A stretch of DNA of 64,000 nt from Flavihumibacter petaseus NBRC 106054 (GTDB lineage: Bacteria > Bacteroidota > Bacteroidia > Chitinophagales > Chitinophagaceae), in the NCBI RefSeq assembly GCF_000974785.1, contig NZ_BBWV01000004.1:496001-560000 (forward strand), given 5' to 3'. The stretch's first letter is position 1. Each line of letters starts with the position of its first letter. This document shows, piece by piece, positions 7,064 to 14,618 of this stretch. Position numbers and translations under genes: made by a program. The notes under the pieces are model-generated. The model was not told the DNA's origin. It worked only from the letters and a program-made list of their open reading frames with translations, and did no database searches.

Positions 7064-8158
7064 TATTAACCCTACATAGGTCATGGGCAATATCCCGAAT
7101 TTCTCCTTGAAGCATTTGGTGAAATACGAGGGACTGGTAAAGCCGGCTTCGAAGGCGATTTCCGCAACGGAAAAACTGCGTTTCCGGAGGAGATCCTTGG
7201 CACGGTTCAGCCGATATGCTTTCAACAGCTGGTTGGGAGAACTGCCGGTCAGGGCAAGCGCTGTGCGGTACAGCTGGGATTTACTCATTGCCATGGTCTG
7301 ACAATACTGGTCAATATCAAATTCCGCATTCTGCCAGTTTTCTTCCAGAATATCAAACAAGCTGTTCAGCTGACTTTCTTCCCGCTGGCTAAGGCTGACA
7401 AAGGCGAAAGCTTTTGATCCGGCACGGTCGTGCGATAACAGTTCACTGATGCCATGGGAAAGCGCAATCTGTTTCTGGCGCGCCACCTCGCATAGATTTT
7501 CTGCGAGTCGTACCGCATCGCCAAAGAGGTCTTCGCTTTTGCCTACCGGTTCACCACCGGAAATGGACATCCGCCACTCCATCAGGTCACCATGCATTCC
7601 GCTGAGCTCTTCCTGAACTGCCCGGGCGCAACGGGCAGCATGCTCTGCCGACGCAAAGGAGAAAAGCAGCTTTCCCGGACCACCCGGCACCTCCTTCCCT
7701 CCAGCCGCCGATACCTGCCGGCGGATCATGGAATATTGCTTATGCAGGAGTTCTGCTGCATCCAGGGTACCGAATTTTTGCTGCAGGAGCAACGGATCAT
7801 TGCCGGACACCATCAACAGTATCCGGAAAGAAGGGTCATGGAAGACCGTAAGGCCATTTTCTGTTTTGATAGTTGCTTCCGGGTCATAGATCCGGCCCAG
7901 GAAAGATTCCACCAGGTCACTGCGTACCTCGATGATCTTGCTGGGCAACATGCCGTGCGCCTTGGAATGAAGCGTCACTACTGCTTCTTTATTGGGTGCA
8001 TCGATCAGGCAGAAAACTGTTTCCCGCATCTCATCCACCCAATAGGTCATGCATTTGCAGCCATAATCGTGCTGGAGGCTTAGATCCAACTGGTGGGCTT
8101 CTGCGACCCCAAGCGCTGATACGCCGGGGGCTACATGTATGTCCATATAAATCGGCAT
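7058..8158 (-). CDS. AraC-family regulator with DUF4242 sensor and cyclase-like middle domain
   Basis: This 366-residue cytoplasmic protein has three parts. Residues 1 to about 90 are a DUF4242 domain (MPIYMDIHV, YGCKCMTYWVDE, LHSKAHGMLPSKI). The middle (about 105-265) resembles a class III nucleotide-cyclase fold (FSFASAEHAARCARAVQEEL, then SISGGEPVGKSEDLFGDAVRLAE). The catalytic metal-binding Asp residues are not evident there, so it probably senses rather than catalyses. The C-terminus (about 270-366) is an AraC double HTH with VAEIAFEAGFTSPSYFTKCFKEKFG. It lies 18 bases after the 8177-8956 gene and near the secreted DUF4242 gene at 6306, a plausible target. The ligand may be a metal or small molecule (inference). 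Confidence 0.9.
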   Translation of the reverse strand: MPIYMDIHVAPGVSALGVAEAHQLDLSLQHDYGCKCMTYWVDEMRETVFCLIDAPNKEAVVTLHSKAHGMLPSKIIEVRSDLVESFLGRIYDPEATIKTENGLTVFHDPSFRILLMVSGNDPLLLQQKFGTLDAAELLHKQYSMIRRQVSAAGGKEVPGGPGKLLFSFASAEHAARCARAVQEELSGMHGDLMEWRMSISGGEPVGKSEDLFGDAVRLAENLCEVARQKQIALSHGISELLSHDRAGSKAFAFVSLSQREESQLNSLFDILEENWQNAEFDIDQYCQTMAMSKSQLYRTALALTGSSPNQLLKAYRLNRAKDLLRKRSFSVAEIAFEAGFTSPSYFTKCFKEKFGILPMTYVGLIQ

Positions 8159-8176
8159 ACGGTGAGGTAGCCCAAG

Positions 8177-8956
8177 TTAAACAATTATTGGATGGCCGTG
8201 ACTGCGTATTTCCACAGGCATCCCGCAAAAGTCGCAGCTGGAGTCAGACCGCAATTTTGGTTGATAAGCAACCGGTACAAAAGTTTGATTTTGCAGGCCA
8301 ACTACAGCCACGTTTCGCCGGATTTCCCTGGTTTTTCCAGGGATCTGAGATAACCTTTCGTCAGGCTTATCGTTTTTGGCCGTGTCAGGCGTCTTCTCAA
8401 TGGTTACTGAAAGCGTTCCCTCATTGTTGGGAATGTCCATCGCATAGGCGGTCACTTTAGTCCCCGCCAGGCTCCGATGCGTTTCCTTTGCGGTATAGGT
8501 CCATACCAGGCCGTTGGGCTGCACCACGGCATCGCCGCGTTCCACCAGTACCCCGCCGGCTGACCAGATGTCCACCTGCACGTAGGCGACATGGAAGTCA
8601 TCGTGGGCCCGGATCTCAATGGTATCACCGGGCTGGCCACTATAGCCCTGCACGTTGATTTCCGTTACTTCCGGCGCTGTCAGAAAGTCCTGCAACGCAC
8701 GGCTGCAAACGTTTTGCCGGGGCGCCCGTTTCCGGTAATACGCCTCTTTCATATCGGCGTCCTGGTTCATCCTGACGCCGTATGCCATGCCATGTCTGAA
8801 TTTGTCGTTCTGCACTGCCATGGCGCGGGTCGGCCTGGTCGTCCGCTTCCCCGGTGCTTTTTGTACGATCATTTTTCCTTCCCATTCGCGGAACACGAGC
8901 TCGTGACCGATCATTCCCCTGAGCATACTGGCAAGAAGTCCTGTAGCTGTTGCCAT
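8177..8956 (-). CDS. DUF6266-like protein, long form
   Basis: The N-terminal part (about residues 5-95) has the pattern LRGMIGHELVFREWEGKMIV, a Pro, a Thr/Arg-rich linker, then QNDKFRHGMAYG and a KEAYY region. This matches the small Bacteroidota proteins I know as DUF6266, and also the 62920-63249 gene of this window. Residues about 100-195 form a beta-sandwich-like domain (VTEINVQGYSGQPGDTIEIRAHDDFHVAYVQV). The tail contains a CDFC pair that could bind metal. No signal peptide is visible. It follows an 11-bp-periodic array (9050-9258). Function is unknown; the family resemblance is moderate. Confidence 0.7.
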   Translation of the reverse strand: MATATGLLASMLRGMIGHELVFREWEGKMIVQKAPGKRTTRPTRAMAVQNDKFRHGMAYGVRMNQDADMKEAYYRKRAPRQNVCSRALQDFLTAPEVTEINVQGYSGQPGDTIEIRAHDDFHVAYVQVDIWSAGGVLVERGDAVVQPNGLVWTYTAKETHRSLAGTKVTAYAMDIPNNEGTLSVTIEKTPDTAKNDKPDERLSQIPGKTREIRRNVAVVGLQNQTFVPVAYQPKLRSDSSCDFCGMPVEIRSHGHPIIV

Positions 8957-9354
8957 AGGATATTGATTTTAAACTTTTATTCCTGCAATAGCGCAGGTAT
9001 TGGTATGGCAACAAACAGGATACCGGATTTCCGAAATTTTCAGTGAACCCTCATGGGCTTCTCTGGAAAATCTCATGGGCTTCTCTAAAAAATCTCATGA
9101 AAGCCGTTTTTACCGGAATGATACTGGAATGAAACTTCAATGGAATTGCAATGCCCTGGGAATACCTGTCCGGAATCCGCGAACGAATAGACCAGGAATC
9201 CCGGTTGCAGTAAGGTTGAATTAAAGTTGAACAGAGGTTGAACAGAGGCTTAACAGGCCGGGCAGAGGGGCAAATGAAGCCTGGCCAAGGGTATCGAGTT
9301 TCACCCGGACTACATTTTGCTATTCTATCTCATATGGCCAACCACCCCGACAAA
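8957..9354. other. Long intergenic region dominated by an 11-bp-periodic array
   Basis: There is no convincing gene. The array at 9050-9258 is annotated separately; the flanks (8957-9049 and 9259-9354) show nothing recognisable. It separates the DUF6266-like gene from the tRNA terminator. Confidence 0.6.
9050..9258. repeat. 11-bp-periodic degenerate tandem array (19 units)
   Basis: Read in steps of exactly 11 bases, the region falls into blocks that keep phase. Five units start CTC (including an exact 22-bp repeat pair, CTCATGGGCTT plus CTCTnnAAAAT). Five units start (G/C)AAT (for example GAATGATACTG, CAATGGAATTG). Four units start GTTG (GTTGAACAGAG appears twice). Less conserved units link the blocks. 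The period is not a multiple of three, so this is not coding repeat sequence. It ends about 93 bases upstream of the DUF6266-like gene start. Confidence 0.75.
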
Positions 9355-9385
9355 CAAAAAAGTCAATCACAGCTGATTGACTTTC
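9355..9385 (-). terminator. Rho-independent terminator after tRNA-Arg
   Basis: A perfect 9-bp stem (AGTCAATCA / TGATTGACT) with a 4-base loop is followed on the minus strand by six T. It lies 20 bases after the tRNA 3' end and probably ends the whole idi-to-tRNA unit. Confidence 0.88.
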
Positions 9386-9404
9386 AAGTAAATATTGTTT
9401 TAAC

Positions 9405-9479
9405 TGGTGGCCTCGCCAGGAATCGAACCTGGATCTGGAGCTTCGGAAACTCTTATACTATCCATTGTACTACGAGGCC
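9405..9479 (-). tRNA. tRNA-Arg (anticodon CCG), CCA encoded
   Basis: On the minus strand the sequence folds into a full cloverleaf. The acceptor is GGCCTCG / CGAGGCC, the D-stem GTAC / GTAT, the anticodon loop TTCCGAA (anticodon CCG, reading CGG), and the T-arm CCAGG-TTCGATT-CCTGG. Discriminator A and an encoded CCA follow. The anticodon stem has an A-C mismatch at 27-43 and a T-G pair at 31-39. It lies 46 bases after rluE on the same strand and ends at a clear terminator, so it may be co-transcribed with the operon. Confidence 0.95.
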
Positions 9480-9525
9480 GGAAACAACGCACCGGGGTAC
9501 CCTACCTCCGGGGTGGAGCGCGAAA

Positions 9526-10140
9526 TTAAGGCAATTTGGTGTTCGGAGCCTCATATAGGTGCAAAAGCCGGAAAAATTCATCGGCTGTATACTCCCGGAC
9601 CTCACCAGGAGGCAAATCGCCTAATTCAAGGTCTTCAATGGCTACCCGAACCAGTCGCTGGCAGCGATGGCCGATCGATGCTACCATTTTCCGCACCTGC
9701 CGGTACTTCCCTTCCACCAGGTTCAGTCTTAGCCAGGTATGTGGAAATTGAGGCTCCTGGCCGGGAATCGGGAGCAATGCTGCCGGCTCCCCCACAATTT
9801 CAGCTGTACAGGGAAGGGTCTGAAAGTCCCCATTTCCTTTTCCGGTAAGTATTATCCCGGATCGCAGAAGATCCAGCGATTCTTCCTTGACCGTTCCTTT
9901 TACGCGCACCAGGTAGGTGCGTTGATGGGGAACCTCAGATTTAAACAGCAGCCTGGTGACCCGGCCGTCGGTAGTGAGCAGTAGCAACCCCTCAGAATCC
10001 GCATCCAACCGACCGATGGCATGGATGCCGGGTGGAAAATCAAATTCGATCTCCCCGAGCAGGCGGACGGGATCAGGACTCACAAACTGCGAAACCATCC
10101 CCCTGGGCTTGTGAAGGGCAAAATAGCGGTAGGTGTTCAT
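9526..10140 (-). CDS. rluE: 23S rRNA pseudouridine synthase, RluE/RsuA family
   Basis: This 204-residue enzyme of the RsuA/RluB/RluE family has motif FALHKPRGMVSQF at the start. The catalytic loop is GRLDADSEGLLLLT, with catalytic Asp46, and the C-terminus holds LVEGKYRQVRKMVASIGHRC. It lacks an N-terminal S4 domain, as RluE does. The expected reaction is uridine to pseudouridine in large-subunit rRNA. It starts 2 bases after marC and is the last protein gene of the leftward idi-crtY-cobS-cobC-marC unit. The E-type assignment over other RsuA paralogs is based on length and the missing S4 domain. Confidence 0.88.
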   Translation of the reverse strand: MNTYRYFALHKPRGMVSQFVSPDPVRLLGEIEFDFPPGIHAIGRLDADSEGLLLLTTDGRVTRLLFKSEVPHQRTYLVRVKGTVKEESLDLLRSGIILTGKGNGDFQTLPCTAEIVGEPAALLPIPGQEPQFPHTWLRLNLVEGKYRQVRKMVASIGHRCQRLVRVAIEDLELGDLPPGEVREYTADEFFRLLHLYEAPNTKLP

Positions 10141-10142
10141 GG

Positions 10143-10724
10143 TTATTTGATCAGGCCGGCAGCATTGGTAGCGAAAATCTTGACGGCAATGGCCAGCAGT
10201 ACCACTCCGAAAAATTTGCGGATGGCCAGCAATCCATTGGGACCGATCCAGCCGGCGATGCGGTCGAGCGACTTTAATACAAAATAAACCACGATCAGGT
10301 TGAGACCGATCGCCATCGCCACGACAGTATTGGGATAGTTGGCTTTCAGGGAAATGATCGTAGTCAGTGTTCCGGAGCCTGCAATCAGCGGAAATGCAAT
10401 AGGCACCACGGTGCCGGATTTCGCATCGCCTTCGCTCTTAAAAAACTCCACACCCAGCACCATTTCCAGTCCGAGTATAAAGATCACAATAGAACCGCCT
10501 ACTGCAAAAGACCGCACATCCACGCCTAAAATATTCAGAAACTTCTCTCCCCCCAGCAGGAACAGGATCATTAGCGCACCGGAGATCAACGTTGCTTTGG
10601 CTTCCTGGATTTCACCCAGTTTAGATTTGAAAGAGATCAGCAGTGGAATTGAACCCAGTATATCGATCACCGCAAAAAGTGTGAACGTAACGGTGAGCAG
10701 CTCATCAATATTTATTCCGTTCAT
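10143..10724 (-). CDS. marC: MarC-family integral membrane protein
   Basis: This 193-residue membrane protein has about six hydrophobic segments. The MarC pattern is present: FAVIDILGSIPLL near the N-terminus, KFLNILGVDVRSFAVGGSIVIFILGLEM in the middle, and PIAFPLIAGSGTLTTII. I chose the ATG at 10724 (MNGINIDELL) because upstream codons overlap the preceding cobC gene, leaving a 10-base gap. MarC proteins have no settled substrate. It probably sits in the operon by co-transcription rather than as part of cobalamin or carotenoid metabolism. Confidence 0.9.
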   Translation of the reverse strand: MNGINIDELLTVTFTLFAVIDILGSIPLLISFKSKLGEIQEAKATLISGALMILFLLGGEKFLNILGVDVRSFAVGGSIVIFILGLEMVLGVEFFKSEGDAKSGTVVPIAFPLIAGSGTLTTIISLKANYPNTVVAMAIGLNLIVVYFVLKSLDRIAGWIGPNGLLAIRKFFGVVLLAIAVKIFATNAAGLIK

Positions 10725-10734
10725 GGCGATGAAT

Positions 10735-11340
10735 TCAGGTGGATGGCCTGTGTTGCTCCGGAGTGCCTGGGATATTCGACAGCATCCTGATGATGTTGCC
10801 TTCCAGCTGCACACTGGCAACGGCTCCATAAAATAAGGGAAAAACCCGGAATGAATCAGCAAGTGACGTGCCGCTGATATGCGACAGAATGCTTCGGATG
10901 ACACCTCCATGTGCTACGATAGCTGCCGGCTTGCCGGTTTGCAGCACCGTTGCCTTTACTGTTTCGTAACGCTGAACGGTACGCGCAAAAAGGTCACGGT
11001 AACTTTCACCTCCCGGCACACGCACTTCAGTAAAGTCAGCCATCCACGGTTCCAGCTCGTGTTTGGGAATGGCATCCCAGTGCTGCATTTCCCATTGACC
11101 GCAATTCAGTTCCATCAGGTCATCGGACAGGTTAAGCGGCTTCTCCGGAAACAGCCATTCTGCCAGCAACCGGCAACGCTGCAGTGGACTCGAATACACA
11201 GCGCCGATATGCTGTGGAAGGCTATCCCGCACGATCCCGGCTTCGGATTCAAAACTATCCGCCAGTGCAAGATCTGTTTGTCCGTAACAGATTCCTGTTG
11301 CCACCAGGGGACGGGTATGTCTGATGAGAAAAATTTCCAT
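10735..11340 (-). CDS. cobC: Histidine phosphatase, likely alpha-ribazole phosphatase (CobC)
   Basis: This 201-residue protein starts MEIFLIRHTRP, where His8 is the phosphorylated histidine of the phosphoglycerate-mutase-like fold. SSPLQRCRLLAEWLF, LNCGQWEMQHWD and IVAHGGVIRSIL supply the rest of the pocket. Directly next to cobS, it is best read as the phosphatase that makes alpha-ribazole, or dephosphorylates cobalamin 5'-phosphate, in the last B12 steps. I chose the ATG at 11340; a longer in-frame extension would run into cobS. The gap to cobS is 17 bases. Confidence 0.87.
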   Translation of the reverse strand: MEIFLIRHTRPLVATGICYGQTDLALADSFESEAGIVRDSLPQHIGAVYSSPLQRCRLLAEWLFPEKPLNLSDDLMELNCGQWEMQHWDAIPKHELEPWMADFTEVRVPGGESYRDLFARTVQRYETVKATVLQTGKPAAIVAHGGVIRSILSHISGTSLADSFRVFPLFYGAVASVQLEGNIIRMLSNIPGTPEQHRPST

Positions 11341-11357
11341 GTTAACCTTTTCTGCCG

Positions 11358-12179
11358 TTACTGAATATAGCGCCAAACGATCAGCGCAGCGAGATAAAAT
11401 ACTATTTCCGTTACCTGCTGTACGGTACCGAGACAGTCCCCGGTATACCCACCAATCCAGTGTTTGAAATAATTGGCCAAAGCCCGGGTCGCCCAGATCA
11501 TGGGAAGCAGGGTGAGCCACATCCATGGTGAGAGCAGGGCAATTGGCCACGCTGCAAGGATCAGGGCAAACAACAGCGTTGCTATCGGGGGTTTCGCAAC
11601 AGCCAGGGGTTTACTCTTGCTGAGGTCGCCGCCGGCGTAATCGTAAAAACGAATCACGAGCAGTCCCATGAACCTGCTGCAGCCATGTGCGGCCAGCATG
11701 AGCAGTATAAAAGTCTGATAATTGCGGATCGGATTAAGTGATGGTCGAAGGCCTTGCGGGCTGAATGCCGGCAGTTCTTTAAGCACCAGGAACTTCACAG
11801 TAAGAATCGCAATCAGGCCGACCGTGCCATAGGTACCAAGCCTGCTGTCTTTCATGATGGTGAGGATGCGTTCCTTATCATAACCGCCACCAAATGCATC
11901 ACAGCAATCCGCCCATCCATCTTCATGAAAAGCACCGGTGAGCCAAATAGTAGTAACCATATAAGCTGCGAGTCCAAGATCTTCACTAAGATATTTTGAA
12001 ACCACCAGGTAAGGAATCAGTGCAATTGCTGCCACGATTTGTCCGGCAAGCGGAAAATACCTTGGGCAATGTTGAAGGTATTCCGCCTGGAAAACATAAC
12101 TGGCGGGAAGCTGGATCCTTGTAAGGAATTGAATAGCTGTCAGAAAATAATGATACTCGCGGCGCAGGAATGCGATCAT
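11358..12179 (-). CDS. cobS: Adenosylcobinamide-GDP ribazoletransferase (cobalamin synthase)
   Basis: This 273-residue polytopic membrane enzyme joins alpha-ribazole to adenosylcobinamide-GDP to give adenosylcobalamin. Seen here: FLTRIQLPA near the N-terminus, then the family signature GAFHEDGWADCCDAFGGG followed by RLGTYGTVGL, and several hydrophobic helices to the C-terminus. It lies 4 bases after crtY and 17 before cobC. cobU/cobT are not in the window, so only part of the lower-ligand pathway is local. I looked upstream for a cobalamin riboswitch and saw none, so expression probably follows the idi-crtY transcript. Confidence 0.94.
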   Translation of the reverse strand: MIAFLRREYHYFLTAIQFLTRIQLPASYVFQAEYLQHCPRYFPLAGQIVAAIALIPYLVVSKYLSEDLGLAAYMVTTIWLTGAFHEDGWADCCDAFGGGYDKERILTIMKDSRLGTYGTVGLIAILTVKFLVLKELPAFSPQGLRPSLNPIRNYQTFILLMLAAHGCSRFMGLLVIRFYDYAGGDLSKSKPLAVAKPPIATLLFALILAAWPIALLSPWMWLTLLPMIWATRALANYFKHWIGGYTGDCLGTVQQVTEIVFYLAALIVWRYIQ

Positions 12180-12183
12180 GCCG

Positions 12184-13308
12184 CTAAGATAAGCCTAGCA
12201 GCGAAGCCATCATCTGCAGGTCTTCGGTAAGCGTGGTTTGTTTGTCGAGAAAACGAAAAACACGTTGAACCGGGTTTCTCCGGAAAATCCTGGTTAAATG
12301 GGCAGCGCCGGACGGATGCTTGTGTCGTAATGCTTCGTTCATCATTTTATCATAGAACCGAAAGCGATGAGGGTGACTGCATGCCTTGCCGATGTCTTCA
12401 TTTGAAAGGAATGCCCGAAGCACGGCGTCACTTTCCTCCTGGATCAGTCCGAATGAATGTCTGCCCCCGATATGTACGATATTCCTATCGGTTGACTGGC
12501 GGCTTTCACTGTTCATCAGTGTCGATCGCTTTTCAATGTCTACTACGTGGTAGGCGGACAGGCACAGATTATTCCGGAGGTAGCCGGAAAGTCTTTCATC
12601 ATCTGCTTTTTCAGCAGGAGATTTACCTGAAATCAAGTTGCTGGCTATAAAAACCCTGTTTTCCGCCAGTGGCATGGTACACATGAAATTTACCCCATCC
12701 TGCTGCGGCATCCTTAAATCCATCATCGTATTGGCAGAAACATCAAATTGAGGGGATGGTGTTTCGATTACCCACCCACTGGAATGGCGCAGCAGTATCC
12801 TGCGGTCAGCTGGTGTTGGTTGAAGCTGAAAAGACTGGAACAGTTTAATCGCTGCCTCATACCTTTCACCATTTTCGAGATGGAGTACGCCCCTGTTGTT
12901 ATGCTGCCGGATCGATCTGACCGGTTCAAACAGGAGGCGCACATTATCCCGGGTTTTAATATAGTCCAGGCAATACCGGTAGAAATCATTTTTACGAATC
13001 ATTTTGTATTCATAGGGCGCAATCGGGATACAATCTGAATAGCCCGGCCCATGGATCCAGGTTTTTTGCCACCGGTGTGCAACCAGGGATTCGAAATACC
13101 CCCGTCCTCTTTCCCAAAAGCACCAGTGGGTGTTATCAGACGCTTTACGGTCACGGTCTACCAACAGGAAGCTGAAACCGTTAAACAACCCGGATTGCAG
13201 CATCCGCACCAACAGACTTAATCCTGCGACGCCTGCACCGGCAAATACAAAATCATAGGAATAACTATAGTTATATGGCTTATACTGGTACAGGGATGAA
13301 TGCTGCAT
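12184..13308 (-). CDS. crtY: Lycopene beta-cyclase
   Basis: This FAD/NAD-dependent cyclase makes beta-carotene from lycopene. Near the N-terminus it has the dinucleotide-binding motif FVFAGAGVAGLSLLVRML. Later come LLVDRD, HWCFWERGRG, MDLRMPQQDGVNFMCTMPL and HIGGRHSFGLIQEESD, as in CrtY proteins. I chose the ATG at 13308 because AGGAGG precedes it and it puts the nucleotide motif close to the N-terminus. A GTG at 13368, overlapping the idi stop (GTGA), is an alternative. No crtB, crtI or crtZ is in the window, so the rest of the carotenoid pathway must lie elsewhere. Confidence 0.92.
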   Translation of the reverse strand: MQHSSLYQYKPYNYSYSYDFVFAGAGVAGLSLLVRMLQSGLFNGFSFLLVDRDRKASDNTHWCFWERGRGYFESLVAHRWQKTWIHGPGYSDCIPIAPYEYKMIRKNDFYRYCLDYIKTRDNVRLLFEPVRSIRQHNNRGVLHLENGERYEAAIKLFQSFQLQPTPADRRILLRHSSGWVIETPSPQFDVSANTMMDLRMPQQDGVNFMCTMPLAENRVFIASNLISGKSPAEKADDERLSGYLRNNLCLSAYHVVDIEKRSTLMNSESRQSTDRNIVHIGGRHSFGLIQEESDAVLRAFLSNEDIGKACSHPHRFRFYDKMMNEALRHKHPSGAAHLTRIFRRNPVQRVFRFLDKQTTLTEDLQMMASLLGLS

Positions 13309-13364
13309 GTGGCCTCCTTTGCGAAACAAATTAGAAGTTTTCGTTCGCTGGAAAATCCGTGTTT

Positions 13365-13877
13365 TCACGGTAGTTGCAAGGCTGCTACGCGGTCAAACGC
13401 CAGCCGGAACCAGGCCGTGTAGCGGGAAGGATACTGCTGTAAATCCTGGCGGATCTCCTCTGCAGAACACCACCGTACTGCAGCTACCTCGTCCGGGTTC
13501 GGCAATACTGCATTGTTGTACCTGCCCATGAACACGTGATCATATTCATGTTCTGTCAGGCCGTTGCCAAATTCAGCCTTGTAGATAAAACTGAAGGCCG
13601 GCTGCAGGGATGTCTGAAAACCAAGTTCCTCTTCCAGGCGGCGGACCGCAGCGGCTGCAACCGGTTCACCCGGACGGGGGTGGCTGCAACAGGCGTTGGT
13701 CCACAGACCGGCGCTGTGGTATTTGTCTGCCGCACGTTGCTGCAGCAGCCATTCCCCCTGGTCATTAAATATAAAAACACTGAATGCCCGGTGTAACAAT
13801 GCTTTTTGATGGGCTTCCATTTTTTCCATCGTGCCGATCGGGTTATCGTGTATGTCTACAAGGACAATATCGCTCAT
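13365..13877 (-). CDS. idi: Isopentenyl-diphosphate delta-isomerase (type I)
   Basis: This 170-residue Nudix-type isomerase interconverts isopentenyl and dimethylallyl diphosphate, feeding carotenoid synthesis. Evidence: IVLVDIHDNPIGTMEKMEAH at the start, LLQQRAADKYHSAGLWTNACCSHPRPGE with the catalytic Cys, and the Nudix-like REL/EE segment AVRRLEEELGF. A TYDHVF-like segment (EYDHVFMG) follows. The ATG at 13877 is preferred over an in-frame TTG 18 bases upstream. It is the first gene of the leftward idi-crtY-cobS-cobC-marC-rluE unit. Confidence 0.94.
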   Translation of the reverse strand: MSDIVLVDIHDNPIGTMEKMEAHQKALLHRAFSVFIFNDQGEWLLQQRAADKYHSAGLWTNACCSHPRPGEPVAAAAVRRLEEELGFQTSLQPAFSFIYKAEFGNGLTEHEYDHVFMGRYNNAVLPNPDEVAAVRWCSAEEIRQDLQQYPSRYTAWFRLAFDRVAALQLP

Positions 13878-13903
13878 GGTGGAAAGGTAGGACAAAGGAG
13901 AAT

Positions 13904-13944
13904 GGTTTGGGTTTGAGGTTTGGGGTTTGGGGTTGTGGTTCGGG
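13904..13944. repeat. Degenerate 6-7-bp tandem array (GTTTGGG)
   Basis: Five to six T-runs followed by G (TTTGGG, TTTGAGG, TTTGGGG twice, TTGTGG) are spaced 6-7 bases apart. It lies between idi and the terminator of the sigma-factor gene and occupies the place where an idi promoter would be expected. Confidence 0.55.
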
Positions 13945-13956
13945 CTTTCCTATACA

Positions 13957-13993
13957 AAAAAGCTTTTCCCGGGTCATCCGGGAAAAGCTTTTT
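13957..13993. terminator. Strong bidirectional-looking hairpin terminator
   Basis: A perfect 16-bp stem (AAAAAGCTTTTCCCGG with its complement) and a 5-base loop has A/T-rich ends on both strands. On the minus strand the 3' arm ends in a T-run. It lies 21 bases after the ECF sigma gene and so probably insulates it from idi. Confidence 0.9.
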
Positions 13994-14014
13994 GTAAACC
14001 TGATAATATTTAAC

Positions 14015-14515
14015 TCAATAGCGGGAGATCTGGGCTTTCAGCAGTTTTCTGGCGAAATGGATCCGGCTTTTGATGGTTCCCAGCGGTTCTTTCAGCATAT
14101 CTGCTATCTCGTGGTATTTGTATCCATCGAAATAAAGCAGGAAGGGGTTACGGAAAATCTCCGGCAGTTTGTGAATGGCTTCCTGGATCTCTTTCAGTTT
14201 CAGGGTACCTTCCGCAGCATTGGCGGTGGTTACCTGGTTGTAGTTGAGCAGAAAATCATTGGAACTGCGGTCAAAAATGGTGTTCTGTTTGGCTTTGCGG
14301 CGATAATTATTGATAAAAATATTCCGCATGATCGTGTAGAGCCAGGCTTTGATATTGGTCCCTACATTATATTTTTCCCGGTTAGCGATGGCCCTGTACA
14401 TGGTTTCCTGGAATAGATCCTGGGCAGCCTCATTGTCACGGGTGAGGGTGATGGCGAAGGGTCTGAGGAATTCCGCGTTACTGACCAACATCTCATTGAA
14501 GTCTACATTCGACAT
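14015..14515 (-). CDS. ECF-type RNA polymerase sigma factor
   Basis: This 166-residue sigma-70 family protein has region 2 (LVSNAEFLRPFAITLTRDNEAAQDLFQETMYRAI, then NIKAWLYTIMRNIFINNYRR). Region 4 is an HTH (LPEIFRNPFLLYFDGYKYHEIADML, then GTIKSRIHFARKLL). I chose the ATG at 14515 (MSNVDFNEML); the frame extends upstream without support. No anti-sigma gene is adjacent. Instead the CarH-like regulator lies immediately upstream on the same strand and carotenoid genes follow downstream. This suggests the sigma factor is part of a light-controlled carotenoid response, known from other bacteria with LitR/CarH-sigma pairs. That role is inference. Confidence 0.93.
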   Translation of the reverse strand: MSNVDFNEMLVSNAEFLRPFAITLTRDNEAAQDLFQETMYRAIANREKYNVGTNIKAWLYTIMRNIFINNYRRKAKQNTIFDRSSNDFLLNYNQVTTANAAEGTLKLKEIQEAIHKLPEIFRNPFLLYFDGYKYHEIADMLKEPLGTIKSRIHFARKLLKAQISRY

Positions 14516-14532
14516 GGCCTGATGTTTAATTA

Positions 14533-14549
14533 TTGTATATACAAATTTA
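14533..14549 (-). promoter_or_regulatory. Promoter box with overlapping palindromic operator candidate for the sigma gene
   Basis: On the minus strand TAAATTTG (14542-14549) matches the TAnnTTTG -7 box. A perfect 12-bp palindrome TTGTATATACAA (14533-14544) lies across the expected transcription start, about 20 bases before the start codon. TGTA/TACA half-sites are the kind bound by MerR/CarH-type repressors. Binding is not shown. Confidence 0.5.
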
Positions 14550-14618
14550 ACAAATATCGTGCGCCATTCAGCCAAACTTCCATGTGGCGCTTCCAGCTGC
14601 CAGGCTGGCAGAAAGGAC

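Noticed and set aside
9050-9258. CRISPR array
   Set aside because: Units are 11 bp without distinct spacers, and no cas genes are nearby.
13309-13368. Cobalamin riboswitch upstream of crtY/cobS
   Set aside because: Genes are packed with 4-60 base gaps and no B12-box-like element is visible.
13784-14416. Plus-strand reading frame of 210 codons
   Set aside because: It covers the sigma gene and the terminator in antisense and has no recognisable domain.
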